Origin: Streptomyces sp. YS415
GTDB lineage: Bacteria; Actinomycetota; Actinomycetes; Streptomycetales; Streptomycetaceae
Assembly: GCF_023544665.1 (NCBI RefSeq)
Contig: NZ_JAMJFL010000025.1
Span: 1-64,000, forward strand
Length of the DNA: 64,000 nucleotides
Reading direction: 5' to 3'
The translations under genes and the position numbers were made by a program. Positions 48,945-58,085 of this stretch are shown here, one piece after another. Positions within the stretch are counted from its first letter, which is position 1; every line of letters starts with the position of its first letter. The notes beneath the pieces were generated by a model that saw only the letters and a program-made list of their open reading frames with translations, was not told where the DNA came from and did not search any database.

Positions 48945-50531
48945 TCAGCTCTTGCTGAGCTCCCAGAAGCGGAACACCGTGGAGGCGTCCAGGCAGTACT
49001 CCAGGCCGTACACGCCGTCGTGGACGACCGCGTACTGCTTGGCCTGCCAGACGGGCAGGATGGGGAGCTCCTCGGCCACGATGTCCTGGAGCCGGCCGTA
49101 GTCGTCCTCCGTCGCGGTGCGGTCGCTCTGGGCGCCGGTGCGCGGGATCAGCGTGCCGGTGATGGTGTCGTTGCTGTAGTTGTTGTCCAGCACGTTGCCC
49201 TTGCCGAAGAAGGGCGAGGTGAAGTTGTCGGCGTCGGGGTAGTCCGGCACCCAGCCCTTCACGTACACGCCGTACTTGCCGGCGGCGATGTCCTTCTCGT
49301 ACTGGTCGTACTCGACGGACTTCACATCGGCGTCGAACAGGCCGCTGGCGTTGAGCTGGCCGGCGATCGCCTTCAGCTCCTCGTCGGTGGCCGGGCCGTA
49401 GCGCGACGGGGTCGACCAGAGCGTCAGCTTCACCTTGCCGGTGATGCCGTCGGCCTGCAGCGCCGCCGCGGCCCTGGCCTTGGAGGGGCGGGCGCCGTAG
49501 GTGTCGAAGAAGGCGGTGTTGTGGCCGCCGATGCCCGCGGGGATGATCGAGTACAGCGGGGTCGCGGTGCCCTGGTAGACGTCCTCGACGAGGGCCTCGC
49601 GGTCGAGCAGGTAGGCCATGGCCTTGCGGACGCCGAGCTGTCCGGCGACCGGGTCGTCCATGTTGAAGACCAGGTGCTGGACCTCGGCGCCGGTGCCGTC
49701 GACGATCTCGACGCCGGAGCTGGAGCTGTCGTCGGCCTTCTCGATCTCGGCGATGTCGGCGGCGCTGAGACCTCGGTAGGCGATGTCGATCCGCTTGTCG
49801 CGCAGCGCGGTCCGCAGGGCGGTCCGGTCGCCGTGGAAGAACTTCATGGTGACGCCGGAGTTCTTGGTCTCGGCGTTGCCCGTGTAGTGCTCGTTGACGG
49901 AGAAGACGGCCTCGTCGTCGCTGAAGGAGTCCAGCTTGTAGGGGCCGGAGCCGACGGCCTCGCCGTCCTCGCGCAGTCCGCCGGCGTCGTACTGGCGGTG
50001 GTCGACGATGGAGCCGGCGCCCGAGGCGATCTTGCTCGGGAAGGTGGCGTCCGGGGTGTTCAGCCGGAAGACGACCGTCTTCTCGTCCGGCGTCTCGACC
50101 TTGTCCAGCATCGGGAACATGATCGCCGGACCGGCGTCGTCGTTGATCTTCAGCATGCGGTCGAAGGAGAACTTGACGTCCTCCGAGGTGAGCGAGTCAC
50201 CGTTGCTGAACTTCAGCCCGTCCCTCAGCGTGCACTTGTAGACCTTGGTCCGGGTGTCCGTGAAGGCGCAGGACTCGGCGGCGTCGGGCTCGGGGTCGGT
50301 GCCGCCCTTGGGGAAGCTGAGCAGGGACTGGAAGACGTTGTTGAACAGCAGCCAGGAGCCCGGGTCGTAGCCGGACGCCGGGTCGGTGGCCAGGACGTCG
50401 TCGGACATCCCTATCACCACGGAGGAGCTGTCGCTCGCGGAGCCGCCGGTCTCCGTGCCGCAGCCGGTCAGCAGGCCGGAGGCCAGCCCCGCCATCACAG
50501 GCAGGACCGGCCACTGGTTGCGCATGTTCAC
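48945..50531 (-). CDS. Family 5 (peptide/nickel-type) solute-binding lipoprotein
   Basis: A 528-residue exported lipoprotein. The signal peptide ends in LLTGC (about residue 24), then an SBP_bac_5 domain with LLFNNVFQSLLSF, CTLRDGLKFSNGDSLTSEDVKFSFDRML and VDHRQYDAGG. It would capture oligopeptides or a similar ligand for an ABC importer. The GTG at 50531 has AAGG 9 nt upstream; an ATG two codons later is possible. It lies 66 bp downstream of a paralogue on the same strand. No permease or ATPase is in the neighbourhood. Confidence 0.92.
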   Translation of the reverse strand: MNMRNQWPVLPVMAGLASGLLTGCGTETGGSASDSSSVVIGMSDDVLATDPASGYDPGSWLLFNNVFQSLLSFPKGGTDPEPDAAESCAFTDTRTKVYKCTLRDGLKFSNGDSLTSEDVKFSFDRMLKINDDAGPAIMFPMLDKVETPDEKTVVFRLNTPDATFPSKIASGAGSIVDHRQYDAGGLREDGEAVGSGPYKLDSFSDDEAVFSVNEHYTGNAETKNSGVTMKFFHGDRTALRTALRDKRIDIAYRGLSAADIAEIEKADDSSSSGVEIVDGTGAEVQHLVFNMDDPVAGQLGVRKAMAYLLDREALVEDVYQGTATPLYSIIPAGIGGHNTAFFDTYGARPSKARAAAALQADGITGKVKLTLWSTPSRYGPATDEELKAIAGQLNASGLFDADVKSVEYDQYEKDIAAGKYGVYVKGWVPDYPDADNFTSPFFGKGNVLDNNYSNDTITGTLIPRTGAQSDRTATEDDYGRLQDIVAEELPILPVWQAKQYAVVHDGVYGLEYCLDASTVFRFWELSKS

Positions 50532-50597
50532 TTGCAGGTGCCTTGTCGTCGTGTCGGATTCGCGGGCCGCCGTCCCGGCGCCCCGGCACGGGAGACG

Positions 50598-52202
50598 TCA
50601 GCCGCTCACGCCGCGGCCGAGCTCCCACAGCTGAAGAGTGGAGGAGGAGTTGAGCGCGTAGGCGGTGCCGGTGACGTCGTCGCGCGCGGCGACGTACTGC
50701 TTGCCCTGCCACAGCGGGAGCACGGGGACATCCTCGGCGACGATGTCCTGAATGCTCGTCAGGCTGTCGACCGCGGACTGGCGGTCGGCCTCCCGACGGG
50801 ACTCCGGGATGAGGGAGTTGCGGATCTCGCTGTTCGCGTACGGCGAGCCGAGGAAGTTGTCCTTGTCGAGGAACGGCGCGATGTAGTTGTCGGCGTCGGG
50901 GAAGTCGGGGAACCAGCCCATGCCGTAGACCTCGTACTCGCCCTTCTGCTCGGCGGGGCGGAAGGTCTCCCAGGGGGTGCCCTTGATCTTCACGTCGAAC
51001 AGGCCGCTGGAGTTCAGCTGCTCCTTCAGCAGCTCGAACTCCTTCTTGGTGGCCGAGCCGTAGTGGTCGGTGGTGTAGTGCAGGGTCATCGAGACCGGGG
51101 TGCTGACGTTCGCCTTGGCCAGCAGCGCCTTGGCCTTGGCGGTGCTGGGCTCGCCGTACCTGTTGAAGAACGCGTTGGAGTGGCCGGTCAGGCTGGCCGG
51201 GACCAGCGAGTACAGCGGCTCGGCCTGGGTGCCGTAGACCTTGCTGACCAGTTCGCCGCGGTTGATGACCTGGGCCATCGCCTGGCGGACCGCCTTGGTC
51301 TCGACGGCGGGGGCGTCGGTGTTGAAGGCGAGGTAGCGGATCTCCAGACCGGACATCTCGACCAGGTCGACTTCGCTGTCGGAGGCCGTGGACAGCCGCT
51401 GGATCTGCTCCGGCGCCATCGTGCGGGACATCAGGTGGATGTCGCCCTGCTCGATGGCGCTGCTCATGGCGTCGGCGTCGGCGAAGGAGCGCAGCTCGAC
51501 CTCGTCGTTGTTCACCGTCAGGGCGCCCTTGTAGGAGGGGTTCCTGGTGAAGACGGCCTTGACCAGCTTGCCGTCCTCCTCCTCGGCGTCGAAGGTGTAC
51601 GGCCCCGAGCCGTCGACCTGGAAGCCGTCGCGGAGCTTGCCGGCCTCGTAGTCGTCCTGGTCCACGATGCCCGCGACGGGCGTGGACAGCTTGTACGGGA
51701 AGGTGGCGTCGGCGGTGTTGAGGTGGAAGATGACCTCGCGCTCGCCCTTGGTCTCGACCGTGTCGACGGTCGACAGCAGGGCGGAGACCCCGCTGTCCGC
51801 CTTGAGCTTGAGGGCGCGCTCGATGGAGTACTTCACATCGGCCGCGGTGACGGTGTCGCCGCCTGCGAACTTCAGCCCCTCGCGCAGGGTGCAGGCGTAG
51901 CGCTCGTTGCCGGCGTCGGTGAAGCCGCAGCGCTCGGCCGCCTCGGGGACCGGCTCGCCCTCGCCACGCGGCTGGATCATCAGGGTCTGCACGGTCTGGC
52001 GCAGGATGTTCCAGGTGCCGACGTCGTAGGCGTACGCCGGATCCAGCGGCGCGGGTGCCTCGCTCGTGGCCGTGAACTCGTCCGTGGTACCGACGACGAT
52101 CGCGTCCCCACCGCCGCTGCCGCTGTCCGATCCGCCGCAGGCGGCAAGGACCGGGGCCAGCAGACCGATGACGGCCGGCAGCACCAAAGTCTTGCGGTTC
52201 AT
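50598..52202 (-). CDS. Family 5 (peptide-type) solute-binding lipoprotein, paralogue
   Basis: A 534-residue lipoprotein, clearly homologous to its downstream neighbour. Lipobox LAAC (about residue 21); SBP_bac_5 text CTLREGLKFAGGDTVTAADVKYSIERAL and AQSAVDSLTSIQDIVAEDVPVLPLWQGKQYV-like C-terminus (shared ending pattern DIVAEDxPxLPxWQ). It was probably generated by tandem duplication. The ATG at 52202 has GGAG about 10 nt upstream. It heads the two-gene unit. Confidence 0.92.
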   Translation of the reverse strand: MNRKTLVLPAVIGLLAPVLAACGGSDSGSGGGDAIVVGTTDEFTATSEAPAPLDPAYAYDVGTWNILRQTVQTLMIQPRGEGEPVPEAAERCGFTDAGNERYACTLREGLKFAGGDTVTAADVKYSIERALKLKADSGVSALLSTVDTVETKGEREVIFHLNTADATFPYKLSTPVAGIVDQDDYEAGKLRDGFQVDGSGPYTFDAEEEDGKLVKAVFTRNPSYKGALTVNNDEVELRSFADADAMSSAIEQGDIHLMSRTMAPEQIQRLSTASDSEVDLVEMSGLEIRYLAFNTDAPAVETKAVRQAMAQVINRGELVSKVYGTQAEPLYSLVPASLTGHSNAFFNRYGEPSTAKAKALLAKANVSTPVSMTLHYTTDHYGSATKKEFELLKEQLNSSGLFDVKIKGTPWETFRPAEQKGEYEVYGMGWFPDFPDADNYIAPFLDKDNFLGSPYANSEIRNSLIPESRREADRQSAVDSLTSIQDIVAEDVPVLPLWQGKQYVAARDDVTGTAYALNSSSTLQLWELGRGVSG

Positions 52203-52645
52203 GCTCGAGTTTCTCCAGAGCTGTTACGTCCGTGTACCCGGCATGCAGGGGTGTCGCGGCGGATCACGGCGATAAGGGCGATGTTCTCGCGATGAGATTA
52301 GTCGGCGTCCCGAGGACGCCTCGCGCCCACCGGAGTTGAGCCCCCATCACGCAGCGAAACCGGGTGTGGACGCACCGAAAAGCCGACAGCGGAAGGATTA
52401 GTGCAGCGTCATCCCAATCGGGACACAAGGGCACGCCGATGACGCCCGAAAGGGGGTGAACAGCACACGGGGTGCGGCCTGTCGAGGCCGACCGGGGTGG
52501 TGAACGTCACACCCCCGGGCGGCCCGTGCGCCCGGCGGAATTCGGCCATCCGGCGGGCCCGAATTCCTTGATCCGCGCGGCAGTTCAGGGGTCCCGACGC
52601 CGCGCTGGAATTTCCTTGTATCGCGGCTGCACGCTCGGTGAACGG
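52203..52645. other. Intergenic region between the HAD gene and the solute-binding-protein unit
   Basis: About 440 bp. Two hairpins are visible: GGCGTCC-CGA-GGACGCC at 52304-52320, and a 9-bp GGAATTCGG/CCGAATTCC stem at 52537-52567 with a 13-nt loop, the latter a plausible terminator for the HAD gene. The promoter of the solute-binding genes should be nearer 52230-52300. No gene is supported. Confidence 0.45.
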
Positions 52646-53347
52646 CTAGCGCATTTGTGTCATCAGGCCGCGCAGAAAAGCCAGGTCCACCTCTTCCAGC
52701 GAGCCGACCACCGTCCGGCGTGGGGCCGGGGAGATGGTGGCCACCGAGGGCACCACGACGACCTGGCAGCCGGCCGCCTCTGCCGCCGCGACACCGGTCG
52801 CGGTGTCCTCGACGACCGCGCATCTGGCCGGATCCACGCCGAGGCCGGCCGCGGCGGCCAGATAGGGGTCGGGGTGCGGCTTGGTGCGCGGCACCTCGTC
52901 ACCGGCCACCGTCAGGGCGAAGTACTGGGGGCCGAGGGAGGTCAGGACGCGGTCGATGATGCGCCGGTGCGAGGCGGAGACCAGGGCGGTGGGGATCTCG
53001 TGCGCGGCCAGCTCGGCCAGCAGCCGGGTGGCGCCCGGCATCAGCGGCAGGGAGCGTCCGATGCGCTCCTCGAAGCCCTGGTTGAGGAGCACCGTGAGTT
53101 CCGCGAGGGTGATGTCGGCACCGGTGGCCTCGATCAGGAACCCCGCGCTGCGGCTCATGGGACCGCCGACGACGACATGGCGCCAGGAGTCGTCGAGGGT
53201 GTGGCCGAGACCGGCGAAGACCTCGGCCTCGACGTCCCACCAGAATCCCTCGGTGTCCACGAGGGTGCCGTCCATGTCGAGGAGTACGGCCTGGAGGGCC
53301 GAGCCCTCCGCCGTACGGGTTACTGGCGCGGGGATCGTGCTGGTCAT
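52646..53347 (-). CDS. HAD-superfamily phosphatase (beta-phosphoglucomutase-like)
   Basis: A 233-residue HAD hydrolase of subfamily IA. Motif I DMDGTLVDTE (nucleophile Asp about residue 25), motif II VSASHRR, Lys in KPHPDPYL (motif III) and VVEDTATGVAAAEAAG (motif IV). Such proteins dephosphorylate small sugar phosphates or similar metabolites. The ATG at 53347 has AAGGAGG 9 nt upstream. A strong hairpin lies 27 bp upstream of the start, in what may be its leader. Confidence 0.92.
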   Translation of the reverse strand: MTSTIPAPVTRTAEGSALQAVLLDMDGTLVDTEGFWWDVEAEVFAGLGHTLDDSWRHVVVGGPMSRSAGFLIEATGADITLAELTVLLNQGFEERIGRSLPLMPGATRLLAELAAHEIPTALVSASHRRIIDRVLTSLGPQYFALTVAGDEVPRTKPHPDPYLAAAAGLGVDPARCAVVEDTATGVAAAEAAGCQVVVVPSVATISPAPRRTVVGSLEEVDLAFLRGLMTQMR

Positions 53348-53373
53348 CCGGGCGCACCTCCTTGAGGGACGAT

Positions 53374-53404
53374 CAGGCCGGTTCCCGCGCGGGGAACCGG
53401 CCTG
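53374..53404 (-). terminator. 13-bp hairpin between metH and the HAD gene
   Basis: Arms CAGGCCGGTTCCC and GGGAACCGGCCTG pair perfectly around GCGCG. It probably terminates metH, but a TACACT -10 candidate at 53418-53423 (minus strand) would place the HAD transcript start just before the hairpin, so it may also form the 5' end of that mRNA. Confidence 0.7.
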
Positions 53405-53522
53405 CAATGGACCGACCAGTGTACGTCGTGCGTCGCTGGGATGCCCTGTTTAACCGAGGTGGCCCGGGGCGCACCGGAGCCGCGGTCGAGGGCGCCTCGG
53501 CGCCGGGGGGGGCCGGCGTGGG

Positions 53523-56500
53523 TCAGCGGGCGTTGAAGTACTTCGCCTCCGGGTGGTGGATGACGATGGCGTCCGTGGACTGCTCGGGGTGCAGCTGGAA
53601 CTCCTCGGAGAGGTGCACGCCGATCCGCTCGGGCTGGAGCAGTTCGGCGATCTTCGCGCGGTCCTCCAGGTCGGGGCAGGCGCCGTAGCCCAGCGAGAAG
53701 CGGGCGCCCCGGTACTTCAGGGCGAACATGTCCTCGACGTCGCTGGGGTCCTCGCCGGAGAAGCCCAGCTCGGAACGGACGCGCGCGTGCCAGTACTCGG
53801 CCAGGGCCTCGGCCAACTGCACGGACAGGCCGTGCAGTTCGAGGTAGTCGCGGTAGGAGTTGGACTCGAAGAGCTTGGCCGTCTCCTCGCCGATGCGGGA
53901 GCCGACGGTGACGACCTGGAGGCCGACGACATCGGTCTCGCCCGACTCCTCGGGGCGGAAGAAGTCGGCCAGGCACAGCCGCCGGCCGCGGCGCTGGCGG
54001 GGGAAGGTGAAGCGGGTCCGCTCGTTGCCCTGGTCGTCCAGGATGATCAGGTCGTCGTCCTTGGACACGCAGGGGAAGTAGCCGTAGACGACGGCCGCTT
54101 CCAGGAGGTTCTCGGTCTGCAGCCGGTCCAGCAGACCGCGCAGCCTCGGGCGGCCCTCGGTCTCGACGAGCTCCTCGTAGGTCGGGCCGTCGCCGGTGCG
54201 GGCCTGCTTGAGGCCCCACTGCCCCTTGAACAGGGCGCCCTCGTCCAGCCAGGAGGCGTACTCCTTGAGCTGGATGCCCTTGATGACGCGGGTGTCCCAG
54301 AAGGGCGGCGTGGGCACGGGGTTGTCGGTGGCGACGTCGGAGCGGACGTGCCCCTCCTCCGGGCGTTCCTCGACGACCGTCTGGGCGGTGGCCCTGACCC
54401 GGCGCTGCTTGAGCTCGGGCAGCTTCGCGCCGGGCACACCGCGCTTGACGCCGATGAGGGCGTCCATCAGGCGCAGTCCCTCGAACGCGTCGCGGGCGTA
54501 GCGGACTTCGCCCTCGTAGATCTCGTGCAGGTCCTGCTCGACGTAGGCCCGGGTGAGGGCGGCGCCGCCGAGGATGACGGGGTAGTCCGCCGCCATGCCG
54601 CGCTGGTTGAGCTCCTCCAGGTTCTCCTTCATGATCACCGTGGACTTGACCAGGAGCCCGGACATGCCGATGACGTCGGCCTTGTGCTCCTCGGCGGCGT
54701 CCAGGATCGCGGAGACCGGCTGCTTGATGCCGAGGTTGACGACGTTGTAGCCGTTGTTGGACAGGATGATGTCGACGAGGTTCTTGCCGATGTCGTGCAC
54801 GTCGCCGCGGACGGTGGCCAGCACGATCGTGCCCTTGCCGGCCTCGTCGCCCTCGACCTTCTCCATGTGCGGTTCGAGGTGGGCGACGGCGGCCTTCATG
54901 ACCTCCGCGGACTGGAGCACGAAGGGCAGCTGCATCTGGCCGGAGCCGAAGAGCTCGCCGACCACCTTCATGCCGTCCAGCAGGATCTCGTTGACGATGT
55001 CGAGGGCCTTGCGGGTCTCCAGGGCCTCGTCGAGGTCGGCCTCCAGGCCGTTGCGCTCGCCGTCGATGATGCGGCGCTTGAGGCGCTCCTCCAGCGGCAG
55101 CGCGGCCAGCTCCTCGGCCCGGCCGGCCTTGAGGGACTTGGTGGTGGCCCCCTCGAACAGGGCCATCAGCTTCTGCAGCGGGTCGTAGCCCTCGGCGCGA
55201 CGGTCGTGGATCAGGTCCAGGGCCGTCTGCACCTCCTCCTCGGTGAACCGGGCGATCGGCAGGATCTTGGAGGCGTGCACGATCGCCGAGTCCAGGCCCG
55301 CCTTGACGCACTCGTCGAGGAAGACGGAGTTCAGCAGGACGCGGGCGGCCGGGTTCAGGCCGAAGGAGATGTTCGACAGGCCCAGCGTGGTCTGCACGTC
55401 GGGGTGGCGGCGCTTGAGCTCGCGGATCGCCTCGATGGTGGCGACGCCGTCCTTGCGGGACTCCTCCTGGCCGGTGCAGATGGTGAAGGTCAGGGTGTCG
55501 ATGAGGATGTCCGACTCGTGGATGCCCCAGTTGCCGGTCAGGTCGGCGATCAGCCGCTCGGCGATCTCGACCTTCTTCTCCGGGGTGCGGGCCTGGCCCT
55601 CCTCGTCGATGGTGAGCGCGATCAGCGCGGCGCCGTGCTCGCGGGCGAGCTGGGTGACCTGCGCGAACCGGGACTCGGGGCCGTCGCCGTCCTCGTAGTT
55701 GACGGAGTTGATGACGGCGCGCCCGCCGAGCTTCTCCAGGCCGGCCCGGATGACGGCGACCTCGGTGGAGTCCAGCACGATCGGCAGCGTGGAGGCGGTG
55801 GCGAAGCGGCCGGCCAGCTCCGCCATGTCGGCGACGCCGTCCCGGCCGACGTAGTCCACGCACAGGTCGAGCATGTGCGCGCCCTCGCGGATCTGCTCGC
55901 GGGCGATCTCCACGCAGTCGTCCCAGCGGGCGTCCAGCATGGCCTCGCGGAACTTCTTGGAGCCGTTGGCGTTCGTTCGCTCGCCGATCGCCAGGTAGGA
56001 GGTGTCCTGCCGGAACGGGACGGTCTGGTAGAGGGAGGCGGCGCCCGGCTCGGGGCGCGGGTTGCGCTCGCCGGGAGTGAGGGTGCGGGCGCGCTCGACG
56101 ACCTGGCGCAGGTGCTCGGGGGTGGTGCCGCAGCAGCCGCCGATGAGGCTGAGGCCGTAGTCGCGGACGAAGTTCTCCTGGGCGTCCGCCAGGCCCTCGG
56201 GGCCGAGCGGGAAGTGGGCGCCGTCCTTGGTGAGGATCGGCAGGCCCGCGTTCGGCATGCACAGCAGGGGGATGCGGGAGTGCCGGGTGAGGTAGCGCAG
56301 GTGCTCGCTCATCTCGGCGGGGCCGGTCGAGCAGTTCAGGCCGATCATGTCGATGCCGAGCGGCTCCAGCGCGGTGAGCGCGGCGCCGATCTCGGAGCCG
56401 AGCAGCATGGTGCCGGTGGTCTCGAAGGCCATGGAGGCCAGCAGGGGCACCTCGACGCCGGTCGCCTCCATGGCGCGGCGGGCGCCCAGCACGGAGGCCT

Positions 56501-57044
56501 TGGTCTGCAGGAGGTCCTGGGTGGTCTCCACGATCAGGGCGTCGGCGCCGCCGGCCAGCAGGCCCTCGGCGTTCGCCTGGTAGCCGTCGCGGATCGTGGC
56601 GTAGCCGACGTGGCCGAGGGTGGGCAGCTTGGTGCCGGGGCCGATCGAGCCGAGCACCCAGCGGGTACGGCCGTCGCGGGCGGCGTACTCGTCGGCCACC
56701 TCGCGGGCGATGCGGGCGCCGGACTCGGACAGCTCGTGCACGCGGTCGGCGATTTCGTACTCCGCCGCCGCCGTGTGGTTGGCCCCGAAGGTGTTGGTCT
56801 CGACGCAGTCGACGCCCACCGCGAAGTACGCGTCGTGGACGGAGCGGACGATGTCGGGCCGGGTGACGTTCAGGATCTCGTTGCAGCCCTCGAGGTTCTC
56901 GAAGTCCTCGAGCGTGGGGTCCTGGGCCTGGAGCATGGTGCCCATGGCTCCGTCGGCCACCACCACGCGGGTGGCGAGCGCCTCGCGGAGGGCGGACACG
57001 CGGGTCCGGCTGTCGGCGGAAGGGGTCTGCGGCAACGAGGCCAT
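53523..57044 (-). CDS. metH: Cobalamin-dependent methionine synthase MetH
   Basis: A 1173-residue enzyme transferring methyl from 5-methyltetrahydrofolate to homocysteine. Domains in order: homocysteine-binding (zinc Cys in NCSTGP and GGCCGTTPEH), pterin-binding (about 345-620, ERTNANGSKKF), cobalamin cap and binding (DVHDIGKNLVDIILSNNGY holds the B12-ligand His), and the SAM-dependent reactivation domain (to the end, SLGYGACPDLEDR). The ATG at 57044 has GGGAG 7 nt upstream. It is divergent from gylR. No cobalamin riboswitch consensus is visible in its leader. Confidence 0.97.
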   Translation of the reverse strand: MASLPQTPSADSRTRVSALREALATRVVVADGAMGTMLQAQDPTLEDFENLEGCNEILNVTRPDIVRSVHDAYFAVGVDCVETNTFGANHTAAAEYEIADRVHELSESGARIAREVADEYAARDGRTRWVLGSIGPGTKLPTLGHVGYATIRDGYQANAEGLLAGGADALIVETTQDLLQTKASVLGARRAMEATGVEVPLLASMAFETTGTMLLGSEIGAALTALEPLGIDMIGLNCSTGPAEMSEHLRYLTRHSRIPLLCMPNAGLPILTKDGAHFPLGPEGLADAQENFVRDYGLSLIGGCCGTTPEHLRQVVERARTLTPGERNPRPEPGAASLYQTVPFRQDTSYLAIGERTNANGSKKFREAMLDARWDDCVEIAREQIREGAHMLDLCVDYVGRDGVADMAELAGRFATASTLPIVLDSTEVAVIRAGLEKLGGRAVINSVNYEDGDGPESRFAQVTQLAREHGAALIALTIDEEGQARTPEKKVEIAERLIADLTGNWGIHESDILIDTLTFTICTGQEESRKDGVATIEAIRELKRRHPDVQTTLGLSNISFGLNPAARVLLNSVFLDECVKAGLDSAIVHASKILPIARFTEEEVQTALDLIHDRRAEGYDPLQKLMALFEGATTKSLKAGRAEELAALPLEERLKRRIIDGERNGLEADLDEALETRKALDIVNEILLDGMKVVGELFGSGQMQLPFVLQSAEVMKAAVAHLEPHMEKVEGDEAGKGTIVLATVRGDVHDIGKNLVDIILSNNGYNVVNLGIKQPVSAILDAAEEHKADVIGMSGLLVKSTVIMKENLEELNQRGMAADYPVILGGAALTRAYVEQDLHEIYEGEVRYARDAFEGLRLMDALIGVKRGVPGAKLPELKQRRVRATAQTVVEERPEEGHVRSDVATDNPVPTPPFWDTRVIKGIQLKEYASWLDEGALFKGQWGLKQARTGDGPTYEELVETEGRPRLRGLLDRLQTENLLEAAVVYGYFPCVSKDDDLIILDDQGNERTRFTFPRQRRGRRLCLADFFRPEESGETDVVGLQVVTVGSRIGEETAKLFESNSYRDYLELHGLSVQLAEALAEYWHARVRSELGFSGEDPSDVEDMFALKYRGARFSLGYGACPDLEDRAKIAELLQPERIGVHLSEEFQLHPEQSTDAIVIHHPEAKYFNAR

Positions 57045-57119
57045 GAAAGGGCTCCCTGAGGTGCGACGGCTGTCGGCTTTGCGCCCTTGCGGTCTGCTCC
57101 GCGGTGGGCGCACGCCGTC

Positions 57120-57150
57120 AGGGTAGCCGGGACCGGGACCTGATGGTCAG
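57120..57150 (-). promoter_or_regulatory. Candidate metH promoter
   Basis: On the minus strand CTGACC (57145-57150) and TACCCT (57120-57125) are separated by 19 bp, giving a leader of about 70 nt before the metH ATG. Confidence 0.35.
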
Positions 57151-57255
57151 GGCGTCCACGGGACGGACGATGATGTCGGCGGGCCGCCCGCGGGATGCGG
57201 GTGGCACAACGGATCGCTGCGAACCATTGGCGGTTGGTCGGCATGGACCGGTAGT

Positions 57256-57272
57256 GTTCGACATTGCCGAAC
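57256..57272 (+). promoter_or_regulatory. GylR operator-like palindrome upstream of gylR
   Basis: GTTCG-ACATTGC-CGAAC overlaps the probable -10 (TAGTGT, 57252-57257) and start site of gylR. Its complement matches the element at 58276-58292 before the glycerol operon at 15 of 17 positions. A partial copy (GGTCGGCAT) lies at 57236-57244. Autoregulation is expected. Confidence 0.65.
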
Positions 57273-57320
57273 AACGGCATCGTCGAGGTCGGCGGTCGAG
57301 GGGACGGAGGCAGGACGGCG

Positions 57321-58085
57321 ATGGCACGGAACATCCAGTCGCTCGAACGGGCGGCGGCGATGCTGCGGCTGCTCGCGGGCGGCGAGCGCCGGCTCGGCCT
57401 GTCCGACATCGCCTCCTCGCTGGGGCTCGCCAAGGGCACCGCGCACGGCATCCTGCGCACCCTCCAGCACGAGGGGTTCGTCGAGCAGGACGAGGCCTCC
57501 GGGCGCTACCAGCTGGGCGCGGAGCTGCTGCGCCTGGGCACGACCTATCTGGACGTGCACGAGCTGCGGGCGCGCGCCCTGGTGTGGACCGACGACCTGG
57601 CCCGCTCCAGCGGCGAGAGCGTCTACCTGGGGGTCCTGCACCAGCAGGGCGTGCTGATCGTGCACCACGTCTTCCGGCCCGACGACAGCCGCCAGGTGCT
57701 GGAGATCGGGGCCATGCAGCCCCTGCACTCCACGGCGCTGGGCAAGGTGCTGTCGGCGTACGACCCGGTCGCGCACAGCGAGGCGCTGGAGGCCGACCGC
57801 AAGGCGTTCACGGACCGGACCGTGTGCGACCTGGAGAGCTTCGAGCGCCTCCTGGACACCACACGCGCGCGTGGCTACGCGGCCGACGTGGAGGAGACCT
57901 GGGAGGGCGTCGCCTCACTGGCCGCCCCCATCCACGACCGACGGCGGATGCCGGTCGGCGCGGTCGGCATCACCGGCGCCGTGGAGCGCCTGTGCCAGGA
58001 CGGCGAGGTACGCCCCGACGTGATCGCCGCGGTACGGGACTGCGCCCGCGCGGTGTCGCGGGATCTGGGCGCCGGGCGCTTCTGA
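57321..58085 (+). CDS. gylR: Glycerol operon regulator GylR (IclR family)
   Basis: A 254-residue IclR-type regulator. N-terminal winged helix (about 5-65: SLERAAAMLRLLAGGERRLGLSDIASSLGLAKGTAHG) and C-terminal effector domain (about 80-250, with LHSTALGKVLSAY). In S. coelicolor GylR represses the glycerol operon until induced through glycerol-3-phosphate, and also takes part in glucose repression. The ATG at 57321 yields the known length. It is followed by the glpF-glpK-glpD operon on the same strand, with matching operators before both. Confidence 0.96.
   Translation: MARNIQSLERAAAMLRLLAGGERRLGLSDIASSLGLAKGTAHGILRTLQHEGFVEQDEASGRYQLGAELLRLGTTYLDVHELRARALVWTDDLARSSGESVYLGVLHQQGVLIVHHVFRPDDSRQVLEIGAMQPLHSTALGKVLSAYDPVAHSEALEADRKAFTDRTVCDLESFERLLDTTRARGYAADVEETWEGVASLAAPIHDRRRMPVGAVGITGAVERLCQDGEVRPDVIAAVRDCARAVSRDLGAGRF

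Noticed and set aside
48777..52295. 1172-codon plus-strand open frame opposite the two solute-binding proteins
   Set aside because: Antisense shadow in high-GC DNA; Val/Gly/Leu/Asp-rich with no domain, while the minus strand has lipoboxes and family motifs.
53553..57059. 1168-codon plus-strand open frame opposite metH
   Set aside because: Antisense shadow of metH; no recognisable motif.
57045..57263. Cobalamin riboswitch upstream of metH
   Set aside because: No B12-box consensus (GCCACUG) or the expected long structured leader; the leader appears to be about 70 nt.
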